Source: Pseudomonas alliivorans (GTDB lineage Bacteria; Pseudomonadota; Gammaproteobacteria; Pseudomonadales; Pseudomonadaceae). From it: a DNA stretch of 64,000 nt. The position numbers and the translations under genes were made by a program. Below are positions 54,613-63,727 of the stretch, piece by piece (position 1 is the stretch's first letter; each line of letters begins with the position of its first letter). The DNA lies in contig NZ_JAFFZW010000002.1 of the NCBI RefSeq assembly GCF_017826695.1, forward strand, positions 682,001-746,000. Direction: 5' to 3'. The notes under the pieces were generated by a model that saw nothing but the letters and a program-made list of their open reading frames with translations, made no database searches and had not been told where the DNA came from.

Positions 54613-55620
54613 TTAATGAATCGACTGGCCAAGCGTCACCATACCGTCGGCACGCTCATGCCCCAGCCAACTGGTCCAGCCGAGGCGGCAGGTATTCTTT
54701 TCACCAATGCACAGGGCCCGAATTTCTTCCCGCAGCAGGGCAAGACAGACGTCGTACTCAAGAAAGTCTCGTTGCGTGAACCGCACCAAGGCACTGAGAG
54801 GCTGATTCGAGGCGCCCTGAGGTAGAAATTTGTGAAAGCTGTCCCAGCACAGTCGCCTGATGTGGATACGAAACTTGCCGCTTCGGTCTCGAATCCGCTC
54901 ACCAAGAACGGCGTCCTGCCCGAGCTGACTATGGTTTCCACCCAGAAAGTTGCGCTGTTCACGGGTGATGTGAACAACACGCTCTGCACACTGCTCAATG
55001 AAGAAATCGGCATGGTTGAAGTAATAACGCAGGACCGATTCGATCAGCGCCGCAGAGTGCGCGCGCAAGCTGAGCAGCCCCAGGTAAGGCAGGAGCCGCT
55101 TCCAGTCTAGGTCGGCAGCTTCCCTGATCCTTTCGCCACCCAGTCCGATCAATGCAAACAGATGCTCGGAAAAATGATCGGTCGCACCATGAGCAAACAC
55201 CGCGTGATAACGGTACTTGCGCCAGACAGGCAACATGAGCTTCTGAAGCCGGTGATGAAAAACATCAAGAAAATCGCGCGTTACGCTGAAGTCACCCTCC
55301 TCGTCCAAGACCTGCTCGCCGTAGAAGGCTGGCAGCGGCGAGCCGGAGCCGACCAGGCTGATAACATTCAGGCATAGCCTCACGTGAAGTTTCCCATGCC
55401 ATTCAAACAGTTCGAGACGTTCGATATCGCTTCCGGGAAAGCCAAGGCCCGGGTTCGCATGAAGTAAAAGAAAGTCATGCAGCGACTCATCATCAGCCTT
55501 GGGATGAATCTCGCGAAGCACCTCCAGGATCAGAGGGATCGCCTGATAAATGGAGTACTCACGGATCCTGTGACTGAGTGCAACTAAAGAAGCGGCTGGA
55601 GTCCCATGCGCGGTGTCCAT
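54613..55620 (-). CDS. tssG: T6SS baseplate protein TssG
   Basis: A 335-residue protein of the TssG/ImpH family, with the conserved stretches HANPGLGFPGSDIERLE, LCLNVISLVGSGSPLPAFY and LGLLSLRAHSAALIESVLRYYF. It forms the baseplate wedge with TssE, TssF and TssK. The start overlaps the tssF end by 37 bases, so the two proteins are translated in a coupled way, as expected for a TssF2-TssG complex. Confidence 0.94.
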   Translation of the reverse strand: MDTAHGTPAASLVALSHRIREYSIYQAIPLILEVLREIHPKADDESLHDFLLLHANPGLGFPGSDIERLELFEWHGKLHVRLCLNVISLVGSGSPLPAFYGEQVLDEEGDFSVTRDFLDVFHHRLQKLMLPVWRKYRYHAVFAHGATDHFSEHLFALIGLGGERIREAADLDWKRLLPYLGLLSLRAHSAALIESVLRYYFNHADFFIEQCAERVVHITREQRNFLGGNHSQLGQDAVLGERIRDRSGKFRIHIRRLCWDSFHKFLPQGASNQPLSALVRFTQRDFLEYDVCLALLREEIRALCIGEKNTCRLGWTSWLGHERADGMVTLGQSIH

Positions 55621-57371
55621 TTGTAAAATTCTCCGTGTGTACTTTTCACACTCAGTTCATGGAAAGAGTTGAGGCTGGCATACAGTGCGAAAAACTCGTT
55701 CAGTACTGATGCAAACAGAAATAGAGTGCCTTCGCCCTCATAACCGTCGGGATTGATCACCAACTCTGTCGTGACGCCCCGCACGGGCCGCCCCTTGTAA
55801 AGTCGATCCGCGGGACGATGGCTTATTGATTCAAGCCCCTTGAGAAGATGCCGACTGGCCCGTTCGGCTTGCTGATCGTGATAACGAGGTAAATCATAAG
55901 TTTCGAGTACAACTTTCAACGCGTCGATATTGGCGAGTGACAGATAGTTCAACGACATGTTACTGATCACACGCCATAGAAAATCGCGACTGACAGGAGG
56001 CGCATAGCTGGGTGTGGCCGGAGTGATATTTCTGAAACGAAGGAAATCCGGCGTTCCGTCACAGGACCTGCAGATACCACCGGCTTTGATCTGCAATGGA
56101 AGGTCATGATTGGTACAGCTCAGCTCGACGGATACCGTTTCAGGGTATTCAGCACTTCGATGATCAAAGCTTAAATAAGTATCCAGGCCATCGTACTGCA
56201 TGGAGGGGCGCTGCCGAGCGCTGTAGAAAGGCTTGGTTTTCGTCGAGCCTTGCCCTGAATCATGTTCGAACGATTCAAACGAGGCATAGTCCTGATAGCC
56301 AAGACCACCAGATTGCCAACCGGTTACCCGATCCACTGAATACACTGCACAACTGTCGAGATCATCTCTGGACGGGACGAGAAGATAATCATCTCGCTTG
56401 GCGTCGACCAGGATGGGCAAGGCATCCTGTTTGAATAAATTCACGATCGGTGTGCAGTACAGCTTTACATGATCGAGGGTGGGCCGAAGACGCTGGATTT
56501 CAGCACCCTTGATGTTCAAGGTCAACTGTATGCCACGGGCATGTTTGATAATAGATTCGGGCAACGCACTCAGAACACTCAAGCCCGTGACGTCGACAAA
56601 CATGAATTTTTCCTGAAAGAAAAAATATTCCTGCAGGTAGCGGTAACCTCTGAATGTATTGAAAGGATAAGGTATCAATGCTTCTTCTTCAGCAAAGCCA
56701 ACTGGCTGCACTTCAGTGACCGGAATATCAAGTTCAATGGTATTTCCATGAGCGTCATCAATCAGACGCCCCTCAGCATCGAGCACGCTGAGAGTGACAC
56801 CCTCGAGTTTACGCATCAGCGCGAGATACAAGGCCTGACTGACATAACGATCACCCGCAAGATGCAGTCTTATTCGTTTTAACTCCAGTTCGCCAATGTG
56901 ACCTTCGCAACTCATGACGAAAAACAATTTCAGGGTTGCCCCATCGCTGATCGACGAGTGACGCAGTTCCTTGAGTTCAAGCGGCAAGACCTCGGTTGCG
57001 AAGCACGTGCGAAAACGACAGACACGCCCATCTACCGGATCGCTTTCAACAGGAGTGGATCGATCAACCAGCACTGCGGGCCCGGACCGAAGCAGTGGCT
57101 CGAACTGAAGCATGCTCACCGACGGCAGCGGTCGCAGATAATTGGGCCAGAGCAAATTCATTAATGAGTGAGTCAATTCTGGCAACTCATCGTCCAGCTT
57201 CTGACGCAGCCGTCCTGTCAGGAACGCGAACCCCTCGAGCAATCGCTCGACATCAGGATCACGCCCCGCCTGGCCCAAAAAAGGCGCCAGTGCAGGATTA
57301 CGCTCGGAAAAACGACGGCCCAGCTGACGCAAGGCTGAAAGTTCATCCTGATAGTAGTCATTGAAAGACAA
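55584..57371 (-). CDS. tssF: T6SS baseplate protein TssF
   Basis: A 595-residue protein with the classic TssF opening FNDYYQDELSALRQLGRRF and the family stretch LTGRLRQKLDDELPELTHSL. It is the main wedge component of the baseplate. The 37-base overlap with tssG was noted above; upstream, 106 bases without a gene separate it from tssE, unusual in this otherwise packed operon. Confidence 0.95.
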   Translation of the reverse strand: MSFNDYYQDELSALRQLGRRFSERNPALAPFLGQAGRDPDVERLLEGFAFLTGRLRQKLDDELPELTHSLMNLLWPNYLRPLPSVSMLQFEPLLRSGPAVLVDRSTPVESDPVDGRVCRFRTCFATEVLPLELKELRHSSISDGATLKLFFVMSCEGHIGELELKRIRLHLAGDRYVSQALYLALMRKLEGVTLSVLDAEGRLIDDAHGNTIELDIPVTEVQPVGFAEEEALIPYPFNTFRGYRYLQEYFFFQEKFMFVDVTGLSVLSALPESIIKHARGIQLTLNIKGAEIQRLRPTLDHVKLYCTPIVNLFKQDALPILVDAKRDDYLLVPSRDDLDSCAVYSVDRVTGWQSGGLGYQDYASFESFEHDSGQGSTKTKPFYSARQRPSMQYDGLDTYLSFDHRSAEYPETVSVELSCTNHDLPLQIKAGGICRSCDGTPDFLRFRNITPATPSYAPPVSRDFLWRVISNMSLNYLSLANIDALKVVLETYDLPRYHDQQAERASRHLLKGLESISHRPADRLYKGRPVRGVTTELVINPDGYEGEGTLFLFASVLNEFFALYASLNSFHELSVKSTHGEFYKWTPRMGLQPLL

Positions 57372-57391
57372 CGTTCATTACCTGTTCCAAG

Positions 57392-57409
57392 TTCACCGAG
57401 AACGGTGAA
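57392..57409 (-). repeat. Hairpin in the tssE-tssF gap
   Basis: TTCACCG and CGGTGAA form a 7-bp perfect stem around the tetraloop AGAA, inside the only sizeable gap within the tss operon. It could act as an mRNA stability or processing element between tssE and tssF. No T-run follows on the minus strand. Confidence 0.35.
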
Positions 57410-57477
57410 TAGAGGCATTAAGGAACGACATACCTGACGCATACGTTCACGTAGACATGCCGCCCCGCCCAGATTGA

Positions 57478-57888
57478 TCACACCTTTACATCGACGCGCC
57501 CACGGCCATTCAGCACCGCTTGAAAAAGCACCTCCTTGTTCACGCCATCGATATTCACAACCGCCTGGATGTGGAAGCCAAGTTCAAGCGCATTGTCGTC
57601 GCGCGACTCGGAAACAACGCGAACATTCATGAGCCGCGGCTCATAAGCGCAAATAAAATCTTCAATGGCCTTCCGGGAATTGCGCATCACATCGTTCAGG
57701 CTGAATCGCAGATCATTCAAATCCGGAAGACCGTAATCGGGCAGCGTCTGAACGCTACCCGCCCGAGTACTCAACATTCTTGAAAGATGAACGGCAACCG
57801 ACGTCACAAGCTGAGTTTCCCGGTTCAAACAGAGCCGCTTTTCAGGTACCCCGGCCAGCCGTTCAAACAGACTCGTGCAACGGATCAT
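57478..57888 (-). CDS. tssE: T6SS baseplate protein TssE (gp25-like)
   Basis: A 136-residue gp25-like protein, with the conserved LPDYGLPDLNDLRFS and the sheath-binding EPRLMNVRV stretch (the usual ExR motif). It links the baseplate to the first sheath ring. Start overlaps the tssC stop by ATGA. Confidence 0.93.
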   Translation of the reverse strand: MIRCTSLFERLAGVPEKRLCLNRETQLVTSVAVHLSRMLSTRAGSVQTLPDYGLPDLNDLRFSLNDVMRNSRKAIEDFICAYEPRLMNVRVVSESRDDNALELGFHIQAVVNIDGVNKEVLFQAVLNGRGRVDVKV

Positions 57889-59360
57889 TCCTTATCCATT
57901 TTCCCGACCAGCGACAATGTAAAAGAGGCCCCCATGTACTTGAAATGCGGACGCACGTTAAGAGCAACCTTGTACCAACCCGGGTCGCCTTCGACATCAC
58001 TCACTGTAATCTGCGCCGCACGCAATGGCCGTCGACCGCGGACCTCAGCCCCGGGATTTTCCTGATCGGAAACGTATTGCCGTATCCACTTGTTGAGTTG
58101 CAGTTCAAGGTCCGTACGCTCTTTCCATGACCCGATCTGTTCGCGCTGAAGCACCTTGATGTAGTGGGCCAGGCGATTAACTATCATCATGTAAGGCAGT
58201 TGAGTACCCAACTTGTAATTGAGCTCGGCCACTTTACCCTCCGGATTGTTTCCGAAGAACTTGGCCTTTTGTACGGAGCTGGCAGAGAAGAAAGCGGCGT
58301 TGTCACTTCCCTTGCGCATCGTCAACGCAATGAAGCCCTCCTCTGCGAGTTCATATTCTCGACGGTCGGACACCAACACTTCGGTCGGCACCTTGGTTTC
58401 AATCTCACCCAGACTGTCAAAATGATGCAGAGGGAGGTCCTCAACAGCTCCACCGCTCTGCGGCCCTATGATATTGGGACACCAGCGAAACTTGGCGAAA
58501 CTGTCGGTAAACCGGGTAGCAAACGCATAGGCGGTGTTCCCCCAGAGATAATGCTCGTGAGCATTCGCGACGTTCTCCCGGTAGGAGAATGTCTTGACCG
58601 GATTTTCCTGGGGATCATAGGGGCTGCGCAGCAGAAACCGAGGGACCGTCAAGGCGAAGTATCGGGCGTCCTCTTGCTGCCGAAAACTCTGCCATTTGGC
58701 AAACTGCGGACCTTCGAAATGGTCCTTCAGATCCTTGAGATCAGGCAGGCTGGTGAATTGCTCAAGACCAAAGAACTGAGGCCCGGCGGCCGCAATGAAG
58801 GGCGCATGGGCCATGCAGGCGACGCTGGAAACGTACTGCATCGTCTTGACGTCCGGAGCGCTGGGCGAAAAGTAGTAGTTTGCGATGATCGCACCTACCG
58901 GATTTCCTCCGAACTGACCGTACTCCGCCGTATACACGTGCTTGTAAAGACCGGACTGCATCACTTCTGGAGAATCTTCGAAGTCATCGAACAGATCCTG
59001 CTTTGAAACACTCAGCATCTCGACCTTGATGTTTTCCCGGAAATCCGTTCGGTCGATCAGCAACTTCAAGCCACGCCACGAAGACTCGAGCGACTGAAAC
59101 TCGGAATGATGCAGGATCTCGTCCATCTGCCGGCTCAACTTCACATCGATCTCGGTAATCATTCGATCGACAAGCGCCTTTTTTACCGGCTCCGCGCTGT
59201 TATGCGGTTTCAGTAACTCCTCGATGAAAGCGGCAACACCACGCTTTGCTATCGCATAGGCTTCATCGCCCGGAGACATTCTGGTCTCGGCGATGATCTG
59301 GTCGAGAATGCCGTACTCGACATTGTCGTGGTTATCCTGTTGTGCAGTGATGGTGCTCAT
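57885..59360 (-). CDS. tssC: T6SS sheath large subunit TssC (VipB)
   Basis: A 491-residue protein with the strongly conserved TssC regions: LESSWRGLKLLIDRTDF near residue 90, YGQFGGNPVGAIIANYYFS near residue 150 and NRLAHYIKVLQREQIGSW near residue 395. With TssB it polymerises into the contractile sheath. 28 bases lie between it and tssB. Confidence 0.97.
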   Translation of the reverse strand: MSTITAQQDNHDNVEYGILDQIIAETRMSPGDEAYAIAKRGVAAFIEELLKPHNSAEPVKKALVDRMITEIDVKLSRQMDEILHHSEFQSLESSWRGLKLLIDRTDFRENIKVEMLSVSKQDLFDDFEDSPEVMQSGLYKHVYTAEYGQFGGNPVGAIIANYYFSPSAPDVKTMQYVSSVACMAHAPFIAAAGPQFFGLEQFTSLPDLKDLKDHFEGPQFAKWQSFRQQEDARYFALTVPRFLLRSPYDPQENPVKTFSYRENVANAHEHYLWGNTAYAFATRFTDSFAKFRWCPNIIGPQSGGAVEDLPLHHFDSLGEIETKVPTEVLVSDRREYELAEEGFIALTMRKGSDNAAFFSASSVQKAKFFGNNPEGKVAELNYKLGTQLPYMMIVNRLAHYIKVLQREQIGSWKERTDLELQLNKWIRQYVSDQENPGAEVRGRRPLRAAQITVSDVEGDPGWYKVALNVRPHFKYMGASFTLSLVGKMDKE

Positions 59361-59388
59361 AAATTTTCTTCCTGACGTTCCAGATACT

Positions 59389-59895
59389 TCATTCCGTTAC
59401 CGCATCGAGCCCTAACTCACCGAGTACCCGATCACGTGAAGCCTTGTCTGCAAGCACATTTTCAATCGCCTTGCGAAATGCAGGCGCGTTGCCCAACGGT
59501 CCTTTGAGGGCCATCAGGGCGTCACGCAATTCCATGAGTTTCCTGAGCTCCGGGATTTGTTCCACGAGGCTGGCCGGGTTGAAATCAGTCATTGCATGGA
59601 CGCTGACATCGATCGCCAACTCTTCAGTCTCGCCTTCATCCCGTAGCCGATTGGGAACACTCAGTGAAAGCCTCAGATTCTGTTTCGCAAGCACGTCATC
59701 AAAATTGTGTTTATCAACGCTGATGGACTTGCGCGTCTCAAGCTTTCGCTCATCCGTGCGCTGAATAAAATCACCCAACACCAACAACTTGAACGGAAGC
59801 TCTATTTCTTCCTGTGCGTCACCAGTCGCCGGTTTAAAAGTAACATTGATACGTTCCTTGGGCGCGACAGAGCCTTCTTTTGCCACTGTATTCAC
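59389..59895 (-). CDS. tssB: T6SS sheath small subunit TssB (VipA)
   Basis: A 168-residue protein with the TssB signatures RINVTFKPATGDAQEEIELP, FKLLVLGDFIQRTDERKLE and the C-terminal helical LREL-like LMELRDALMALKGPLGN. It pairs with TssC in the contractile sheath and carries the helix recognised by ClpV. 19 bases separate it from tssA. Confidence 0.96.
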   Translation of the reverse strand: MNTVAKEGSVAPKERINVTFKPATGDAQEEIELPFKLLVLGDFIQRTDERKLETRKSISVDKHNFDDVLAKQNLRLSLSVPNRLRDEGETEELAIDVSVHAMTDFNPASLVEQIPELRKLMELRDALMALKGPLGNAPAFRKAIENVLADKASRDRVLGELGLDAVTE

Positions 59896-59914
59896 TCCTT
59901 GCTTATGACAGCAC

Positions 59915-61462
59915 TTATATTTTATTCAGCACGGTTTCAAAATCATATTTGCATAACCGCCGGTAGATTTCGTCTTTGCTCACTCGTGAAATCCGGTCAG
60001 GCGGAAGCTTATCGTGACAACTGTATAGAAGCCGGGAAATGTCCAGGAACGCTTCGGCCTCCCATGTCTCAAGTCCCTTCCTCTCAAGCTCTTGATCAAG
60101 CAGTTCGAGTTGAACTTTGGCCAACTCATATTTTTTTGCACGGTGGCAGAGGCGAGCGATGCTGAATTGCCAGAAAAAACGCTCACGTTCACTGGTCGCG
60201 CTCATGAGGTGCCGGGTCAATTCCCTGACCGCAAACTTCAGACCGTCCTTGTGCAGCCTCTGAATCATTTCATTCAGAACAGCATTCCAGGCTGGCTGGA
60301 CGCCGGTATTGCTCTGAGCAAGTTCGGGTTGAGTAGGACATACGTGAGGCATCACATGCGTCGATATCCAACTCTGTGTTTCATCATCGGCAAAGGGCAT
60401 ACCGTCATGGAAACGCAATTCGGTGATGCCAGGTACTCGTTGCAAAAAAAGAGCGAAATGAACTTCCACTTCACGCATGGAGAGTTCCGCGTTGAGCCCC
60501 TGCAGACATTCCCATACCCTTCGTTGACCGTCGAACCAGAAGGGAGAACGAGCGATGCTCGACTCAAGGTCCACAATCAGGTCCGCATATTTGCCATGCT
60601 CAAAACGTTCTTTGTAATTGCTCAATCGGTCTATGGGCAAGCCACGCAATGCTGTTATGCGCTCGGAGTTACACGCCGGGGCAGTATCAACCGTAAGCCA
60701 GAGCACCGTACGATTCAGACGAAACGCGCGGACATCAGTGGCTTTCTGCCTTAGCCACCAAGCGCACAGGGACTGGGTTAAATCCTGCTGCGTACCAAGA
60801 GCCTTGCGGGCATCTTTGTCATTATTCACAGAAGGCTGGCTGAAAAACTGGGTAGCCACCTCCTTGACCTGCTCAGTGATCGTAGGCTTGCTTTCGTTTT
60901 GCGAGGCGGCCTGGAGCATTCGGGCCAATCGCCTGCGAGCCGGCAAGATCAATGGTGCTTCTTCACCCAGATGCCGCCTCAGCGACTCATCGAGCCCATC
61001 AAGATGACCCGATAAACGCTGAAACAACAGAAGCTGTTGTTTTATTGAAACATCGTCGACGAGAACCTTCTCAAGCCTGACCAGCAACCACGCAAAGGCG
61101 GCAATACGTGTTCGGTGTTTAGCTGGATATAACTCTGACCAATGGTGTTCGCAGAGATAACGCAGCATGCCGATGCCAGCCAATAAACCTGGAAACGCTT
61201 CAACTTTATAAAGCGCCCATGTCAACCAACTCGCAATACGTAGATCTCTCGACTGATCACGCAGGATCTTCTCGCTTTCTTCACGAACCTTTAACCAGTC
61301 AACCTTTCCAGCCCCCAGAACCGACTGCTCGCTATTCAGTCGTGCTTCCAAGGTTTCAAACTCCTCGGAAAAGCGGACGTCGTTGCCCGCATAGCCATGA
61401 CTGGATACAGGACTTTTTGCCAGATGGAGGTAACGTGCAGACAATGTATCCGAATGAGTCAT
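59915..61462 (-). CDS. tssA: T6SS baseplate/tail assembly protein TssA
   Basis: A 515-residue protein with the N-terminal ImpA domain (GAGKVDWLKVREESEKIL, then LRIASWLTWALYKVEAFPGL) followed by a long variable region and the VasJ-type C-terminal domain (FWQFSIARLCHRAKKYELAKVQLE). TssA caps the growing sheath. A strong Shine-Dalgarno (AAAGGAGGT) precedes the ATG at 61462. It is the first gene of the minus-strand tss operon. Confidence 0.93.
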   Translation of the reverse strand: MTHSDTLSARYLHLAKSPVSSHGYAGNDVRFSEEFETLEARLNSEQSVLGAGKVDWLKVREESEKILRDQSRDLRIASWLTWALYKVEAFPGLLAGIGMLRYLCEHHWSELYPAKHRTRIAAFAWLLVRLEKVLVDDVSIKQQLLLFQRLSGHLDGLDESLRRHLGEEAPLILPARRRLARMLQAASQNESKPTITEQVKEVATQFFSQPSVNNDKDARKALGTQQDLTQSLCAWWLRQKATDVRAFRLNRTVLWLTVDTAPACNSERITALRGLPIDRLSNYKERFEHGKYADLIVDLESSIARSPFWFDGQRRVWECLQGLNAELSMREVEVHFALFLQRVPGITELRFHDGMPFADDETQSWISTHVMPHVCPTQPELAQSNTGVQPAWNAVLNEMIQRLHKDGLKFAVRELTRHLMSATSERERFFWQFSIARLCHRAKKYELAKVQLELLDQELERKGLETWEAEAFLDISRLLYSCHDKLPPDRISRVSKDEIYRRLCKYDFETVLNKI

Positions 61463-61991
61463 TTACTGTTACCTCCTTTATGCGTCAAGTATCGTTACTG
61501 GTAGATATTGGCCAACGGCGCAAACACTAACTGCTCACACTACGTTTAACAAGCGACCCAATATCGCGGAGCAACTTTTCAGAATTTTCCTACAACGCCG
61601 CATAGTCTTAATGTAGGAAGCGAACGCAGATGATGCTTGTGAGCTAACACAATACGCTCTTGCACGCATGAGTCAGGCATTTCTACTGTTTGACGCCTGA
61701 CCAACCGTGCTATTTATTGCACACCTTCGCCGAATATTGCGCCAAACCCAACCGCCCTCCCCTAATAAATGTCGAGGTATCCATACGAATGCGCAGAAAA
61801 TCCTCCACGTGCGCAAAGACATGCGCACTTTTCGGCAAAAAAGTACCGCCCTGTGAATAAGAGGACTCATCCATGCTTAATCAAAGCCTTGAGATACTGG
61901 GCATACAGTTAATTGGCATAGTTCTTGTTAATCACCTGCTAGCCGGCACGTCGAGTTCCAGCTGGCCAATCAAATATCAGGAGAGTTTATA
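61463..61991. promoter_or_regulatory. Divergent tssA/hcp control region
   Basis: About 530 bases without a gene, AT-richer than the flanks. It must hold the promoters of the tss operon (minus) and hcp (plus). A GTCAGGC/GCCTGAC inverted repeat (61672-61701, with a 16-base loop) could be an operator or hairpin. The frame opened at 61870 on the minus strand does not resemble a protein. A candidate sigma-54 site before hcp is listed separately. Confidence 0.45.
61913..61929 (+). promoter_or_regulatory. Candidate sigma-54 (-24/-12) promoter of hcp
   Basis: TTGGCATAGTTCTTGTT keeps the -24 TTGGCA and the correct GG-N10-G spacing to a -12 TTGTT, against a consensus of TTGGCAC-N5-TTGCA. It lies 62 bases before the hcp ATG. 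The presence of an intact sigma-54 activator (Sfa) in the operon supports it. The -12 element is imperfect (GT for GC). Confidence 0.4.
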
Positions 61992-62519
61992 ATGGCAACA
62001 CCTGCTTACATATCCATCACAGGGGTAAAACAGAAGCTTATAACTGAAGGTGCATTTACCGCGCATTCAGTGGGGAATATTTACCAGGAAGGTCACGAAG
62101 ATCAGGCTCTGGTACAAGCGTTCAGCCATGAGGTTGTCATTCCTTGCGACCCCCAGACGGGTCAACCCAGCGGACTGCGGATACACAAGCCTTTATGTAT
62201 CACGAAGATTTTCGATAAAGCCTCACCGTTGCTGCAGGCAGCACTGACGTCGGGCGAGTGTTTGAGTGAAGTCAAGATCCAGTGGTACCGCACATCAGTC
62301 AACGGCAATCAGGAGCTTTACTACACAACTCTTTTGACCGACGCCACCATCGTCCAGATAAAGGACTATATGCATAACTGCCAAGATCCTGCGAAGGCCA
62401 GCTTCACTCACCTTCAGGACGTGCATTTCGCTTACCGGAAAATCACTTGGACTCATGAAACGTGCGGAACCTCGGGTTCTGACGACTGGCGCACCCATGG
62501 GAAAGAAAAGGCTGAGTAA
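61992..62519 (+). CDS. hcp: T6SS tube protein Hcp (TssD)
   Basis: A 175-residue protein, standard for Hcp, with AYISITGVKQKLITEGAF at the N-terminus and HKPLCITKIFDKASPLLQAAL around residue 65. Stacked Hcp hexamers form the inner tube and are exported on firing. A good Shine-Dalgarno (AGGAG) is present. It is transcribed away from the tss operon and is followed by a terminator-like hairpin and vgrG. Confidence 0.96.
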   Translation: MATPAYISITGVKQKLITEGAFTAHSVGNIYQEGHEDQALVQAFSHEVVIPCDPQTGQPSGLRIHKPLCITKIFDKASPLLQAALTSGECLSEVKIQWYRTSVNGNQELYYTTLLTDATIVQIKDYMHNCQDPAKASFTHLQDVHFAYRKITWTHETCGTSGSDDWRTHGKEKAE

Positions 62520-62524
62520 TTAAC

Positions 62525-62556
62525 ACCATCGACCCGTAAGGGTCGATGGTTCTTTA
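62525..62556 (+). terminator. Hairpin terminator behind hcp
   Basis: ACCATCGACCC and GGGTCGATGGT make an 11-bp perfect stem with the loop GTAA, directly followed by TCTTT, 6 bases after the hcp stop. It likely ends most hcp transcripts and lets a smaller share read on into vgrG, fitting the high Hcp to VgrG ratio needed. Confidence 0.75.
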
Positions 62557-62580
62557 CCTCACTTCGACATGGGATAAGCC

Positions 62581-63462
62581 ATGAGGTCTGAATCTTCAAG
62601 CAAGCATGATTTCAAGCTCAACCTTGATGGCGTCGATCATGACTTTCAGGTGCTCGCCTTCAACGGCCGGGAAGCCATCAGTCAGCCGTTCACCTTTACC
62701 CTGGATCTGCTCAGCGAGTCGTCCTGCCTGGATCTGGAAAGCCTGCTTAACCGTCCTGCCTTTTTGCAGTTCGCACCGGACAACGGCGGCATTCACGGTT
62801 TGATCGACCGCATCGCCCAAGGCGATTCGGGGCAACGTCTGACCCGTTACTCGATCACCTTGCGCCCGCATCTGGCCCGCCTCGGCCACCGCATCAATCA
62901 ACGCATCTTTCAGCACCGTACGGTGCCGCAGATCATTGCCCTGATACTGGAAGAGCATGGCCTGCTTGCCACCACTTATCGTTTCCAGCTCGCCAGCGTC
63001 TATCCCGAGCGTGAGTACTGCGTGCAGTACCACGAATCGGATCTGCACTTCATTCAGCGTCTGTGCGAGGAGGAAGGCCTGCATTATCACTTCGAACACA
63101 GCCCCGCTGCCCACCTGCTGGTGTTCGGCGAGGATCAGGCGGTGTTTCCCAAACTGGCGCCCGTGGTGTATCGACAAGACAGCGCGATGGTCGCCGAAAC
63201 GCCCGTCGTCCAGCGCTTCAACCTGCGGCTTGAAACCCGGCCGACTCGCACCACGCGCCGCGATTACCATTTCGAAAAGCCGCGCCTGACCATGCAGGGT
63301 GCGGTACCCGGCGACGCCCGGCCGGACCTAGAGGATTACGATTACCCCGGCCTGTTTACCTACCGCGACCGCGGCACCCATCTGGCCGCCCGCGCTCTGG
63401 AACGCCATCGCCATGATTACCGGCTCGCCCAAGCTCGGGGCGATAGCATTGGATGCGACTAG
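62581..63462 (+). pseudogene. vgrG: Truncated vgrG (TssI), N-terminal third only
   Basis: The 293-residue frame starts as a normal VgrG (FKLNLDGVDHDFQVLAFNGR; YCVQYHESDLHFIQRLCEEE; HLAARALERHRHDYRLAQARGDS) and covers the gp27-like base. The similarity ends at about codon 289 (near 63447), followed by four unrelated codons and a stop. Full VgrG proteins have 600 or more residues with the OB-fold and the gp5-like needle, all missing here. The sequence after the break is AT-richer and belongs to another gene. This VgrG cannot form a working spike, so delivery would depend on another VgrG elsewhere. Confidence 0.85.
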
Positions 63463-63727
63463 CGTGATCTATGTGCTGCCTTCTTTTTTCGAAACGCCTG
63501 TTCTCAGTATGAGACAGCGTTATCGATACCAAATGACTGAAGGTCTAAGAGTTTGCTTGCAAGCCGAACTTTACGCGGAACCTGACACGCAGCCTCTCGT
63601 GTTGCCACAGCCAGCCCCCGCAAACTGGAAACCTTTTATGAACAGTCATCGTCGTCTGCCGAAAGACAATTTTTCAAATGACGAGGTGCTGTATTGGCAG
63701 ATCGAAACAAATGAGCACCCCTTATGA
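63413..63727 (+). pseudogene. 3' remnant of an unknown gene fused behind the vgrG break
   Basis: A 104-codon frame that begins inside the vgrG remnant; only its part after about 63447 looks like natural protein (VIYVLPSFFETPVLSMRQRY; then PAPANWKPFMNSHRRLPKDN; FSNDEVLYWQIE). The composition is AT-rich compared with vgrG. Its stop overlaps the next ATG by ATGA, so it was once an operon partner of that gene. The tail resembles the ends of DUF2875/Tla3-type T6SS adaptor proteins that lie between vgrG and a tle3 lipase gene, but this is from memory of the pattern and uncertain. Confidence 0.45.

Noticed and set aside
57218..57481. 87-codon frame filling the tssE-tssF gap
   Set aside because: Most of it overlaps tssF out of frame, with no Shine-Dalgarno; more likely a non-coding spacer with a hairpin.
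61790..61812. Minus-strand GG-N10-GC sequence as sigma-54 promoter for tssA
   Set aside because: Only the GG and GC pairs fit; the -24 box reads TGGAGG and it is over 300 bases from tssA. Too weak to list as a feature.
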